The notes below the pieces were generated by a model, which worked only from the letters and a program-made list of their open reading frames with translations, was not told the DNA's origin and made no database searches. This document shows, piece after piece, positions 33,801-45,579 of a stretch of DNA of 64,000 nt; the first letter of the stretch is position 1, and each line of letters begins with the position of its first letter. The position numbers and the translations under genes are program-made. The stretch lies in the NCBI GenBank assembly GCA_032433595.1, contig JASWJB010000089.1:1-64000 (forward strand), in the 5' to 3' direction. Source of the stretch: Conoideocrella luteorostrata. Taxonomy: Eukaryota; Ascomycota; Sordariomycetes; Hypocreales; Clavicipitaceae.

Positions 33801-34499
33801 CTGAGAAGGCATTCAAAGATGACATGACCAAGAAGCAAGCACCAAGAGGCGTGCCGCCGTCGTATTCACAATGCGGAGCTTGAGCGGCAGCTAAGGGGGC
33901 GAGGTCACCAAGGCGGCTGAAGAGTCTCAGCTTCGTCACCACTTAGAGGAGCGCTCCAAGGTGTTTGCGATCATGTGTGACTTCAGAGACACATTGCAGC
34001 TCAAAGGATGTCGTGGATCGCAAGGTGTGTGCTGTTGACTCATTGGTCCGTCTCGCCTCGCTCCGGGAGGTGCGTACTCATCGCTCCCAAAGATACAAGA
34101 CAGAAAGCCGAGATTTCCCTGTCAAACTCGAGCCGCCGGCGCCAAAGATTGACGAGATTCCCATGCGTCTTTGGAAAACACAATGTATATATTGCGTTGG
34201 AAACGAGCAGCTGCCATGGGAAGATGTCATGCGTGAGTTCAAACGTGTCCCTCACATGATGGATCATGTCCAGAAGGTTCATATCCGATTGGCGGTACCA
34301 AGCTTGACGTGCCGTCATCCCTAGTGCAAGCCTTTGGGGGGAGTTCCTTACGAGCTTGGATCATTTCAAGAATCATGTACGGACAGAACACGACGTAAAA
34401 TTGAGGAAACAACCGAGTAGATATGTCAATCTTCGTAACGATGCTTCAAGGACCAAATATGTAAATAGAGCCCGGATGAAGAAAGATGCCTGTCCATGA
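33800..34499 (+). pseudogene. C-terminal remnant of a DUF3435/FluG-type protein
   Basis: Pieces in shifting frames follow the C-terminal pattern of fungal DUF3435 (FluG-domain) proteins: AFKDDMTKKQA, then RRIHNAELERQLRG, KDVVDRKVCAVDSLVRLASL, and the intact frame 33965-34324 with KIDEIPMRLWKTQCIYC, PWEDVMREFKRVPHMMDHV and QKVHIR. That last block is a C-x2-C...H-x3-H zinc-finger-like element. After a TAG at 34321 the signal resumes out of frame with SLDHFKNHVRTEHDVKLR and ends at TGA near 34499. At least three frameshifts and one nonsense codon are present. DUF3435 includes tyrosine-recombinase-like 'captain' proteins of giant fungal transposons, but only the C-terminus remains here, so assignment to such an element is inference. 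Confidence 0.75.
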
Positions 34500-36432
34500 A
34501 TTGGTCCAGCTACAAATCGAGCAGCGTTGCGTTCATTTAGAACGAGAGGACAAGAAGAGTCCTCACAGCTCTTTTTGACGATACTCGGTAGGATATTTGT
34601 GATCCTCATGAAGCCGAAGGAGACACATGGAGTACCGAAGCTGAGGAACCAGAAACTATTCAGACGTGCTGGAAGCATCAAACTGTGATTTCGCCAATGT
34701 CAACACATCCTAACAACATCTTGTTGTTCAATGCAGTCGCATTCTTTCATTTTAGCCACCTTTTTGCATCACACAATGGCATCTCTGTCGAGAAGTCGTG
34801 GCCTTGATGATTCGGGGCCGTTATGGAACGCCGCCTGGAGAGCATCTCCGTACGGACCACCTTGTGTTTTGGATCGGCGCGAAGCCGACGTGTACATTTT
34901 GCTCCGCCGAAAAGGGCAGACTTGCGAGTTTAAATCTGGCGGCGACTCAAGGCCATTGATGCCTGATGACGTTGTATGTCGACGCTGCCAGGACTCACCT
35001 GTCTGCTGCTAATAAAGAAAACCAGCCTAAAAGCTTCCCTGTAGCAATCCAAGTAACAGCAGGCGATCTGGCGCCCCAGCAACAAGAGAATACTACCGAC
35101 TCAGAAAAAGCCGAGAAGTCCGAAGACAATGCCGTCATTCAGCTCAAGACAGATCGATGTTGAGAAAGAAAATTGACTCTGCATTGTTTTGACCAAACAT
35201 GAATGTTTCTACAGTACTGTGCATGAGTGATGATAGGACGCTGCTCCATGGCATGGTCGCTTGCTCATGCCCGCTGTAGAAACGAACCCCACCTGGGTTC
35301 CGTGCATGGCGGAGGGTAGGGGGGCGTGGGTGGTCGAAGAGCGTAGAGGTGATCGTGTGGGGGAGGATCAGCAGTCTCGGGTTCTCAAGACCAGGTGATG
35401 AGCAGCCTCTTGAGAGAAACTCCCTGAGCAGCGGAAACATGGGCGATCAAACAAGTCGCTCCGAAATACTTGGAAGGCCGAGATACTGAAGAATAAGTTT
35501 TGGCTTCAGATGCAGGAAGCATTCGGGTGGGTGCGGCATCCTCGCCTTACATGCGACACAAAATCCTACCACCTGAACGCAGAGCGCGATACACCCATGG
35601 CAGATGTTTCCATGATGCCAACGGCTAGCGATCTCACGGCCAGCCATGGGACATTTGCGTCCTGCAGAAACTCTCGAGAAGCCGGGTGGTTTCCTCGGGA
35701 TTCCACAACATTACGTGCAGCAGGAAAGCCAGTCGTTGCCAGCAGAGGGCATCATGCAGTACCCCAAAAGTGGGCATGCAACATGTCCATGTAGAGCAAA
35801 ATAGTTTCAACACCAGCCACTTCAGACCAACTTGAATCTGATGATTTTCTGATAGAGGACTTTACAAATCCGGAAGACTTTCGGTAAGTTGTCCTTTGCA
35901 GTACGGAGTAGAAAGCAGGCGATACTTTCTTATCCTTTATTAGCGCTCCGACTTGATCTTTAAGGAACTAACTGTCAGCCTTGTCATCAGAAGTTTCGAG
36001 GAGTGGCCGGTGCCTCAGGCTGCATTTCTTCCCGCTAGCGTTGTCTTATGTAAGGTGGGAACAGGGATACAAGCCGGATCTTCTACTTCCTGCTGTTGTT
36101 GGTGAAACTCCGGTCGATGGGGGGCCATTGTCACACGCCAACATGTTTCGTCCATTCAACGCCGCATTTTGGCGTAACATGCCTCTCTTTCGCGTCCGGC
36201 CACGGATCCAGTGCTTTGTGGAGCGACGATTCTTCTCTGCGAAAGCCATTTACGCGTCATTCCCATGCACGTTGCACTACTACAGCCCGCGCAAGACCTC
36301 GAGCCTCTACAATCAGGAAGATAAGAACACCCGACCGTACCGCATCGTGGACGAAGAAGTGAAGGTTTCCAACAATGGACTGCTCTATCCGGCAGTGAGG
36401 GCAACCTCTAGTTCGTCAACTCTGAAGATGAT
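34500..36432. other. Degenerate stretch with short coding-like pieces
   Basis: Several short plus-strand phrases look once-coding (34786-35010; 35845-35890 ending at a GTAAGTTG donor-like site; 35980-36100 beginning after CTGTCAG) but no model joins them and I recognise no domain. A TACGGAGTA motif is at 35902-35910. Probably decayed DNA belonging to the same disrupted neighbourhood as the DUF3435 remnant. Confidence 0.4.
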
Positions 36433-36923
36433 GTGGCATGGCGTCTACTGATCCGGCGTATAGTCTCGAACGGAGCAACCATGTATCCCAACACTTTCCT
36501 GATGCAAGAGCTCGTACGCAGATATTTTGACGAAAATATCGACCGTGAAGAGGAAGGAGAAACGGTCGAAACACCATACATCTACACTATTGCCAAGGGT
36601 ATGAGCAGGTTGCGATATCAGAAGCATACAACTCGCGCTGACGGTGAAACAGGAACGAAACTTCCCGCTGATCTTGTCCTGATTAATGATTACATTTCTA
36701 AATTCTCTCTCCAGCCATCGCGCGGCATGCCCGTTGAAGGTGAATGCGTCATGACCCAGAGGCTCGCCGGAATACACTAACACATCTGGCAGAATTGAAC
36801 GGGATACTGGATGAACTCTACGAAAAGTGCGCCCACAAAGAGACTGCGGATCAATGGATTGACACCCACCAATTTCACGATGCAGTGGCGGATGACGCAG
36901 ATGCCTTGTGGATGGCTCAGTAG
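36433..36923 (+). pseudogene. Unrecognised broken coding sequence
   Basis: A 115-codon frame to 36780 includes YPNTFLMQELVRRYFDEN, an acidic stretch, YIYTIAKGMSRLRYQKHT and DLVLINDYISKFSLQPSR. Just downstream, in another frame, a coding-like run (LAELNGILDELYEKCAHK, then DAVADDADALWMAQ) ends at TAG 36921-36923. The acidic, helical character on both sides of the shift suggests one broken gene. I do not recognise the family. Its upstream end is unclear. Confidence 0.4.
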
Positions 36924-37270
36924 TACAGGACAATACTCAAACCTTCAGGCTTGTCATGACAAATTACTATGGCTGGTGAAGTGTTGAGGTCCCTAGCAGG
37001 CTAATGGAACTGGTTTCGTCTCTTTGCCTTCCCTATCTTTCTCCTCCTAGGTAGCCATGTAGCAATTGTTTAGCGTTTCTTGCTTTTCTTATGAGACTTC
37101 CCGTGTTGCTACCCTTCCGTGTTGGACGCCCAAATATGGAGAAGCCTCCACTCTACCCACCCACTTACAAGCTTCAAATACTCGAATCCGTTTACGACGT
37201 ACCAAATCATGTATGAACCCATGGACCACTCTTTCTATTACTTTTCTATGGAGAGACTATGCGCAGACTA

Positions 37271-38806
37271 CTAAAACAGGAGCATGGAAGAGCCGATAGA
37301 ATACAAAAGCACGCCAAAGAGCAGTGAATACATGACTCCAAGCTCGGCACCACCCGCCGTCGTTACCGTTGGCATGGCCGCAGTCGTCTGATCCCCCGTG
37401 CGCTGTTGGCCCTTGTCCACAATGTTCTGAAACCAATCGAGCATGACCTGGTTCTCCAGCACTGCTGCCCCCACTGAGCAATGCTCCCCAGCGCCATCGG
37501 CGGCCTTGAACATATGATACGTGGCAAGCTTCCCGAGCTTATCAGCAAGAATTGGCGCCTGGCCCATGAAGAATTGGTCGTCATCTGCGTCCGCGACAAA
37601 GACGGGCGCCTTGATCTGCTGGGTCACGTTGACCAAGGTATAGGCCTGCGTCTTCGTGAGCCACTCGAACGGAGTTTTGGCGTTGAACGACCACATTCCC
37701 TGCTGCACAGCCCAGCGCGTCTGCGTGTCAGCCGAAGGGTCTGCCAGGGCTTTCTCAACGGCGGAATTGAAGAACGATGCATTGCCGGACTTGAAGACGC
37801 CCTCGAGAGGCTTAAACTGGTTCATGACGGTGTCGCCAAAGCTGAACAGGCCGTCCACGGCCAGTACAGCGGCGAGGCGGTGCTCAAAAGCGGCTGCGCG
37901 CGGCGCGAGGTACCCTCCAAACGAGTAGCCCAGCAGGCCGATGGCCGCGGGATCGACCTCGGGGCGCGTAAGTGCGAAGTCGACGACCGGCGTCACGACC
38001 TTCTCCCACTGCGTAATGAAGCCAAGATTCTGCTGGCGTCGCACTGTCGGCTGCCCCGGCCCCTCGAAGCTGATGACGTTCATTCCGCGCTGCAGCACCG
38101 ACTGGCCTACCAAGTGGTACATTTCTTCCTGGGAGCCATCGTAACCGTTGCACATGATGACGGTGGGACGGGGCCCGGGACGTCCGCTGCTGAAGAAGAT
38201 GGCAGGGATCGTGAAGTTGTCGTCCTTGGCGCGCAGCGTGACACGCTGGCCAGGGATGGGCATGAGCTTCAGCGCAGCGTCAAAGGCAGCGAGCTGGCTG
38301 TCCCAGAGGGTGTTGATCCTCGGGTCGGTCCAGTTGCCGTGCAGGAAGAAGTCGGCCGACCGGTAGTAGGTGGCCGCTTTGAAGAATGCGTTCCGGGCCG
38401 AGACGGGATATTTATGCGAGTCGATGTCTTTGGCGGCCTCGTGGACACGAGTGGCCAGGCGGTTGAAAGCGCCGTAGTAGCTTTCGAAGTCTTTGGGCTT
38501 AATTTTCTGCGCTGCAACGAGGACCTCGCCGATATCAGACCCCTCAAACGGTGCCAAGGACATGGCGCGGAGGATCTCGAAATGGAAGTCGAGGTCGGGG
38601 CTGAGTTTGACCATGGCATCTTTGGTCGAATTGCTTCTCTTGGACACGGAGTGCAGGCTTCTTGGCGCCTGTCTGGGTGATGCCTGAGAAGATGCATGAG
38701 AATCGAAACGAGGATCGCTTGGTGAAATGGGGGAGTGGCGCTTCGGGTCACTTACAGCGGCAAGGCTGGTGCAGCCGGCCAAGAGGAACAGCTGAGACAG
38801 CTTCAT
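37271..38806 (-). CDS. Secreted alpha/beta hydrolase with C-terminal GPI-type signal
   Basis: 511 aa, single exon, start at 38806. Residues 1-18 form a signal peptide (MKLSQLFLLAGCTSLAAV). A helical lid-type N-terminal domain (about 65-185) precedes the hydrolase fold. Oxyanion strand: MCNGYDGSQEE (218-228). FEGPGQ at 248-252. Nucleophile elbow LLGYSFGG with Ser295. Acid region VADADDDQFF near 404-413. Catalytic His442 in GEHCSVG. This order and the NGYDGSxE and FEGPGQ motifs match the 2,6-dihydropseudooxynicotine hydrolase-like group, which cleaves C-C bonds in diketone-like substrates and includes fungal pigment-pathway enzymes. Unusually, a Ser/Thr-rich tail ends in a 20-residue hydrophobic segment (491-511), as in GPI-anchored proteins. 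That, with the signal peptide, places it at the cell surface or wall; this localisation is inferred. Start codons and frame are unambiguous. Confidence 0.88.
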   Translation of the reverse strand: MKLSQLFLLAGCTSLAAVSDPKRHSPISPSDPRFDSHASSQASPRQAPRSLHSVSKRSNSTKDAMVKLSPDLDFHFEILRAMSLAPFEGSDIGEVLVAAQKIKPKDFESYYGAFNRLATRVHEAAKDIDSHKYPVSARNAFFKAATYYRSADFFLHGNWTDPRINTLWDSQLAAFDAALKLMPIPGQRVTLRAKDDNFTIPAIFFSSGRPGPRPTVIMCNGYDGSQEEMYHLVGQSVLQRGMNVISFEGPGQPTVRRQQNLGFITQWEKVVTPVVDFALTRPEVDPAAIGLLGYSFGGYLAPRAAAFEHRLAAVLAVDGLFSFGDTVMNQFKPLEGVFKSGNASFFNSAVEKALADPSADTQTRWAVQQGMWSFNAKTPFEWLTKTQAYTLVNVTQQIKAPVFVADADDDQFFMGQAPILADKLGKLATYHMFKAADGAGEHCSVGAAVLENQVMLDWFQNIVDKGQQRTGDQTTAAMPTVTTAGGAELGVMYSLLFGVLLYSIGSSMLLF

Positions 38807-40964
38807 TGTGTAGACTAATTAGTTGTGTATGTGTGAACTGGGAGAGATGAAGGCTTCTTGGAGCGGCTTGGAGTCGGTAGGAGGGATAATAGACCGATTG
38901 TACTGTGAACTGTGGTCTGTCTCTAACTCTCGACAAAACGAAAGGGAAGCCAAGCACCCTTTAAATATCGGGAAATCCATTGCCACGACAATTCATGTAT
39001 GTATGAGGACTGTTGGGACCCAGAGAACGAGCGAATCATTTGGGCATGAAGAACGAGCACGAGCAGTACGGTGCACCGTCATCATGGAGATTGCGCCGTG
39101 CGCTGCCATACTAATGAACGACGAACGACGAACGACGACTTAACGAGAGCGACATGCTGTAGAGGGATTCTCCTCGTCAGCTTGCGTTGTTAGCATGTAA
39201 GATCTACGCGACATGCCGAACGGGGCGCCAGGAGGACTAATTGTAGGTCAGTCTTCTCTGGGGCGCGCTGTTCTAGGAAATCACCGGTTCAGTGCTGAGG
39301 GCGAAAAAAAAAACCAGATGGTCACCCCGCTTCGTTACTACCGCATCGTCTCGTTCTCGTTCCCTATTCCCATCTACAGCAGTGTTTTCGGCCGGGGCGA
39401 TCTTCTAGCGCATCGGTGACGTGGTGGCTTAGCGCTGTTAGGCTGACAGCTCGGCAAAGTGCTTCCGAGCAACTGACAGCGCTCGAATCGTGCCATGCGG
39501 GGGACAGTTTAACTGAGCCGTTTCGTCCACATTGTCCAAGTGACCCTTTCAATTCGAACGCCCACCACGGATGCAATTAAAGCTTATTACTAATAAAATT
39601 TATTAACTAAATAGCTAGCTAAGCTATATAATAGTTTATGCATTTTTTTGGTTTAATTTTATCGTGCTTTTGGTCGCTGAGGCATTACCTCTTGCGGGGC
39701 TAATGCCACCTCAAGTTAAACTGTCCCCCGCTTGCGTGCCAATGCTCGAGCATCACTTTCGCACATCACGAAAGTTACCGTGTTTGTGTATGCTCTTAGG
39801 CGCCTGGGGGGAGGAGGGCGAGGAGGGGGGGTTATGGACATACATGCGAACTACGAACTCGCGGCCAAACTACCGAGGAGTAGGGGTAGGGGATCATTGC
39901 CGGTGAGTCCGGAAGTGCATCATGTTGGTTGTCAACAGAACAACAAAAAAAAAACCCAATTGCGCAGCAATTATCGTATATTCTGGCTTTGACATTGGTT
40001 ATGACAATTACTATGTACAGATAATGCTTTGCATGCTTCCGGTCAGACACAGCCTTCTGTGCATCTTTGCCGTTATAGCAAGTGCAGGCATCGCCTCTTG
40101 TGCGCCGCACAATAAAAAAATAAAACGCTTAAAGCACTGAAGCTTCCAGAGTGCACATGCTTGTGAGAATTGTTGAACAACTCATCCTGCAACATGGCCG
40201 ACTTCGGTGCGAAACATCCCATACCAGGCAATTGGGGTTGGGACACGAATGGCAGTCGTCGTACTGCTGCAGCGCTTCCAAGCGGGCAATATTCGTCGTA
40301 ACAATTGCACGCAGCGTGCCTGACGGGAACATTCTCACTTTTCTACGGACCGCAATTTCCCTCATTCACCAGCATACTAATCGTGTGCTGTATACCGCAC
40401 TATATAATGCAGAAACATCAAATGCAGAGCCATGCGTACCTGACCATGGCAATATACGGACCCTGCATCATCGAGTTTCGCGGTTTCTGCCTAGATATGA
40501 AAATATGCCGCCCCTGCAAAGCGGCGACGTTGCTTCGCAGACTGAAATGTTGATGGCAGCAAATGGAGCAAGGCTCAGCAAGATCATCGCCACACTCCAA
40601 ATCACACTCGTTGTTGCGTTGTAGGGGTCTCGGGGATTTTATTCGCTCTGCTCGGCGACATGTTCTGGGAGTGCAGTACAACGGTACGCAATGCCATCAG
40701 CACCGTTATAGATAAAATGCCACCGGTACCGGACCTGCTGACTGATCTGCTGGGCAGACACAGCCTCACGTCTTCTCTGTGCCCGCATACCGTGGCCGCA
40801 ACTTGGCGGATCTGCCTTGTTAGGCATACATTGGTGCCCATCGATGATCAAGCCTCGCCTTTCCCTTCGCAACCATAATTCCATCAAAATAACCAGAATT
40901 CTTCCCGAGAAGCAGTCAAACTCTCGAAGAATCTCATCACTTCCGCCTGCATCCTTGTTTCGGA
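38807..40964. other. Intergenic, no supported gene
   Basis: The first 200 bases are the hydrolase promoter (TTTAAATA at about 38959-38966). AACGACG is repeated at 39116-39138. A short AT-rich part spans 39575-39660. Open frames between 40150 and 40880 are overlapping and lack domains. The last 60 bases are the leader of the HeLo-like gene. Confidence 0.45.
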
Positions 40965-43077
40965 ATGGCAGAAGTCGTCGGTCTCGTTGCCAGCGCCTTT
41001 ACGCTCGGCGAGGTCGCCATCAAGGTCATCAAGCTGAAAAAAATCTACAGTGACATCCGAAATGTTCCCACCTACATCAAAAAGCAGCTGGATGAGCTTG
41101 AAGTTCTCAGTGCAATTATCACTGAGATCGAAGCCGAAGCTGAAATAGACGGCCTACAAGGGACGACGTTTGGCGCAATGACTCTGCGCTACTGCAAAAG
41201 CGCCACGGATGAGCTAGATGAGCTCCTTCAAGACCTTGACAAGGCCCTTCAATCTCCTAGAAGACTACGACGAACTGCGACAAAAGTCAAAGTAGCGCTC
41301 GATCAGGAGTCACTCGTAAAGGCTGGCAAACACCTAGATAGTGCACGTCAATCGCTGCAGCTTGCTATGACGCTAAAAACATAGTTTGTGCAAAACCCAC
41401 CCTGACGACAGAACAGTAATAAGACGAAGGCTGACATGTTTACTGTGTATCTTAGCTCTCTGACCAAGAAAATTCCCGAACGCATGGCTTCAATGTATCT
41501 AGTCCAGCGGGCTGATGTGGCCAATCCCGTGACGAGCTCTTCTTTGGAGAATCAAGTCACTCCGTCTTTGATGAATGAAGAATCATTTAACCTCGTATCT
41601 ATGCCGGATTTTCGAGATTTACGATGGTCGACAAGGTCTTATTTTGGAAATATCACAACTAGCAAACGATACCAAACTGTCCAAGAACGAAGTGGAGAAA
41701 TTAGAAAAGTGCAAGGTAATTTATCGCGTGTTTCTTTTAAAACTAGACTTTGTTTAATTGATATGATTAGTTTCACAAGCTCGAATACGTCTTCCGTCGT
41801 GGCTCTCACGGACTGTCTGGGATATTCTGGCTTATGAGTCCTCTGGTGCCATGATGTGGAAGATTTCAACTTGGAATGTCCGCCCGCGTAGTAGCGAAAT
41901 TTTTAAGGCCGCACGTTCTGGCGACTTGAATACTATAAACTCACTTATATTGTCTGGAAAGGCGTCGTTGTATGATCGAGACGAGTATGGTTTCACTCTA
42001 CTTCACGTAAGTGTTCAGATACACTATGTATGGCGGGCTGTACCTCTACTTACAGGTCAATAGTATGCGATACTCTATGGATATGTTGTTACAGCTACCA
42101 GTCTGATGAAAATGGGTCATCCAGTGCGAGAACAAGACACGTCGGGGTGTCTCCCATTTGATTTCTTTTACAGAACTACATCTCTTGCAAACTCGGAGGT
42201 GTCGGAGGTGTCGGAATTTGTGGCGCTTATGATAAGTTCCGGAGACTTCAGCGACGAGTTTCAACTACTTCCGTCCCTAGGCTCTAACTTGGCCCGAGGA
42301 ACTTTCTGGATCACAGTATTAAAAACGGTCGTGTGGAGTATTCCTGGCGCGATGAAGTTGATGATAAATGAGATGTCCGGGGATTTCCGTCAACTACCGT
42401 TGGCACGTCAATTTGAATCTTTTTCTTGGTATGTGGTCGAATTCGATACCCTTGATGACATCCTTTTTGAAAACCAATGGTCAATCGATGGATTGAGATC
42501 AATGATGGATGATTCCCGGCCCGACCAATCATTACATTCCTTCGTTGAAATATACTTCACGCAATACAGAGATAACTCGGGAACACAAAAGCACAACACT
42601 ATTCACACTGGACGCATTAATGATTTCACACAGCGCTTCCTGTCTGGTATATCGGTAAATACTCTTACCCAGAGGCGCGAATATATTCACACAACTCCAT
42701 TACTTAATGCTATTGCTGATAAGGTGAAATCCCTACATGGGCGCACTCGCTCAAGGGCTTGGGAAAGAAATTTAACAATCCCTATTCATAACTTCTTGGA
42801 AGATGTTTCCAGAGCGGGCATTAATCTTGTGGAGTATGGACGAAAGGAACTATCACTGCTGATGTCTACCGAATCTGCCCGATCTGTTAGATACGCATTC
42901 ACAGACTACAACTCAAGATGGAGTACAATTGGACCATACCTAGTGTCAATGAAGTACGGGCCAAATCCCGAAGACTGGGAGTATATTTGGGATTATATGG
43001 TGGAAGAGTTTGCCGGGGATTTCTGGGAAATGGTGGATAATCCACCTCTGGCCATCCCAGGTGGGTGGGTTGATTAA
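40965..43077 (+). CDS. HeLo-like N-terminal domain plus ankyrin-type fungal protein
   Basis: ATG at 40965 starts MAEVVGLVASAFTLGEVAIK followed by alternating helices to about residue 139, the pattern of HeLo-like / NACHT-associated N-terminal domains. The frame stops at 41382 and reopens in the same phase after about 41417. A 33-nt removal (GTTTGT...ACAG, 41384-41416) would join them but is very short for an intron, so this junction is doubtful. Later junctions are good: intron 41716-41779 (GTAATT...ACAAG) and intron 42007-42063 (GTAAGT...AATAG), giving LPSWLSRTVWDILAYESS, STWNVRPRSSEIFKAARSGD, GFTLLH and YAILYGYVVTATSLMKMGHP. The last exon ends with GINLVEYGRKE and KYGPNPEDW...FAGDFWEMVD, typical of a large fungal ankyrin-protein family. 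Likely an intracellular recognition or signalling protein; HeLo-like domains can act in cell-death execution. Gene may be intact or have lost the first junction. Confidence 0.62.
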
Positions 43078-45276
43078 GGGTCACGGCAAGGCCCATTGAG
43101 CATCCTGCGCACTGTAGCGTGCATAGCTGCGAATTTAAAGTCGACTGCGTATTACCACTTTAGTTCGAATTCAAGTCCATTCAAATCGATGTAAGTATGG
43201 GCGGGTACATGTGTACACAGGGTAGCATCAGCATGACACCCTCTAGATCAACGGAACGTCGGGCGAGTTTTGCCACAACCTGGCTTGCGGAAGATGGAAC
43301 TTGGCGGAATTCGCATCCTCAGTCAATCCCTGTGCCACCATCAACGTCAAGTCGGAACTGAAATCCTCATCCGTCTATTGACAATGAAACTGTATGATTG
43401 AGGGCCGCGCCAAAGCTAAAGGGATGTAGATTAGCAAGAGCAGCCTTAACAGCCTGAATGAACGCGATATAGACGTTTGTCTTCCTCATTTATGGTAAGA
43501 CAGCTTTGAAAAGAAGCTGCTGCGAGAAGCGAGGTTGAGGCTCCCCCACCATATCTGCCATAGACGAGTCGAAGAACCCTCCTTATTGACCTGTGGGAGT
43601 ACAGCAGCGTATAGAACATGCAGGGCTGCGCGACGAAGCTCAACCTTGGCGCTATACCGAACGCGAGACACTCGCTTGAAATAGAATCGTAATGCAGTGT
43701 TATTTAGCATTTAACTGCTTGCAAGCTCCACCGTAGCCGCTCGTAAACTGATCCAAAATGTCTTTATTGGGTTGTCCTTGAGAAGTCTTCAAATCTGGAG
43801 TACCCCAGAATTTGCTACGTGCGGCACGGCCCCACGATTCGCAAGTGGCTGATAAACGTGCGCTGGTGCATCTGCAAGCCACGCATAACTTATGCTAAGC
43901 TCTATGCATTACTAACGCCACCTTTAACAGAGTGGACATCATGCACGGTGACTGGAGATGATCTCTTCAGGTGAAATTTTGTTATGCGGTTCGTGATTGC
44001 CGATGGATACGCCGCATCTCGTCCGACCCATACCCATGCACTTAGCATCACCGATCCCACGCCTTTTCTCCACGATGAACAACAGCACATCACTACGTGC
44101 TACTGACAGTGGAATACTCGCGAAAGTACAGGGCTAATCGGACTGTGCTGAGAAGCTCTGACATATCAATCAGCGGTCTTCCGCCAAAGCTCAAAGGCCT
44201 TATATAATTCTCCAGCGTAAGCTAGTTAATAAATTCAACCGTAGACTCACAAGGACTCATTATCCTATATAAATCTTAAAATATCATAAAGAAGCGACCC
44301 ATACTATGCTATTACTATTGCAAGGGTGTCCCTGGTAGTGTTAAGGTCTTTGTGCTACAGACGTGAGCCTCCGCTGGCGCGTTAAGCGTTATGTGCACCA
44401 TCAATCTGGGAAAGTGGATGAGCGAACGCCTTAAAGAGACAAGCGAAAGTAAAATTACTCCCTATACAATAAAGGAGCGACAGCCCTCTACCCTTCTTAG
44501 GTCAGCAGGTAACTAACTAGTTGTTATACGGAGTACTCGGTGCTTGTTTGTCCAAGTTGCTGCAGGTGGGGCTGTTGTCAGCAGAAATCCGACACAGCGA
44601 AGACAGAGCAGCGTGCACAGCAGCGGGACCCTACCTAGAACAGCGGCTCTCCAAACACACAAGGGAAAGCACCCCGCCCGAGGAAACAATTCGACCCAGG
44701 ATGACTCATTCGTGCTCAAGATATAGCTCCGCCTGTATCCCATCAAGTACCCAGCACGGAGCGGCGATTCTTAAAATGGTATTATCCGGACCACACCAGT
44801 CCGAGCCACCGCCAATCCGAGCTAGGGTCAGTCCGAGCAGTGCTGACAACTATATTCGTAAACTGTGGGTCAAGAGCGACCCGACGAATCGTCTGAAACG
44901 GCCTGGGACCCTATTACTGGCGGACTCCGGCAAAACCCCGATGCGGGTGGCTCAGCTTGCGTCTTACGCGCATGAAGCCGGATGACCGGTCAGTTTGCAA
45001 TCAAGCTGGCAAGCTCGATCCACCGTCGTTGTGTTGAAACCAACTTTGCATTATCTTATCCGCAGCTTGAAACCTGTAGTTTCTTTCCGTTCTTTTCTCT
45101 CCTTTTATTATAGATCCCCCCCCTCTCCCTTTCCCGAGCGTCGTTGCGGGTTTAAACCCAACCGTCGCACTTCCAGAACGTACGTACCTCGCCCGCATTG
45201 TACAAAACAACGCACTAGGGCCGAGCCGAGACGTCGAGCAGACACACCCAGCACCAGCACCAGCACCGGCTCCAAA
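43078..45276. other. Intergenic, no supported gene
   Basis: Minus frames at 43446-43710 overlap one another and have no domain. A TACGGAGTACTCGG motif is at 44527-44540. GGACCACACCAGTCCGAG and GGTCAGTCCGAGCAG near 44787-44842 share an imperfect CAGTCCGAGC phrase. No RNA gene recognised. Confidence 0.45.
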
Positions 45277-45579
45277 ATGCGAACGAGGGCAAGGGCGAGA
45301 GCGAAGGCCAGGAAACGTATATCGCCCGCTCTGAAGGAGGCCCTCTACAACATCTGGCGATTCATATTCATGATTATTCTTTTCGGCGTTTGGGTTCTGG
45401 CATGGCTGGTTGAGTCGGAGGCCATCATCTTGCCGGCCTGGGCGAAGGACTTCAGTGTCGCCGCGCCCGAATTGCGAGCACAATACGCAGCGGCGCTCAT
45501 GTCCTGCGTCAGCATAGTCTTTGTGCTGCTGCTCATCGTCGCAGTTTTCCAGATGCGAAGAGACAATGTCAGGGCGTGA
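45277..45579 (+). CDS. Small predicted membrane protein, two helices
   Basis: 100 aa from ATG at 45277 (TCCAAAATGCG context). The frame is open from 44995, but the upstream part is low-complexity (ACCAGC repeats) and looks like leader. Residues 1-22 are very basic (MRTRARARAKARKR). Two hydrophobic segments follow: about 27-50 (FIFMIILFGVWVLAWLV) and about 68-92 (AALMSCVSIVFVLLLIVAVF), then a short basic tail. The positive-inside rule would put both ends in the cytosol. No family recognised. Codon use and the strong helices argue for a real gene, but length and lack of homology leave doubt. Confidence 0.5.
   Translation: MRTRARARAKARKRISPALKEALYNIWRFIFMIILFGVWVLAWLVESEAIILPAWAKDFSVAAPELRAQYAAALMSCVSIVFVLLLIVAVFQMRRDNVRA

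Noticed and set aside
37481..38680. 399-codon plus frame opposite the hydrolase gene
   Set aside because: A mirror frame produced by GC-rich third positions of the hydrolase; no domain of its own.
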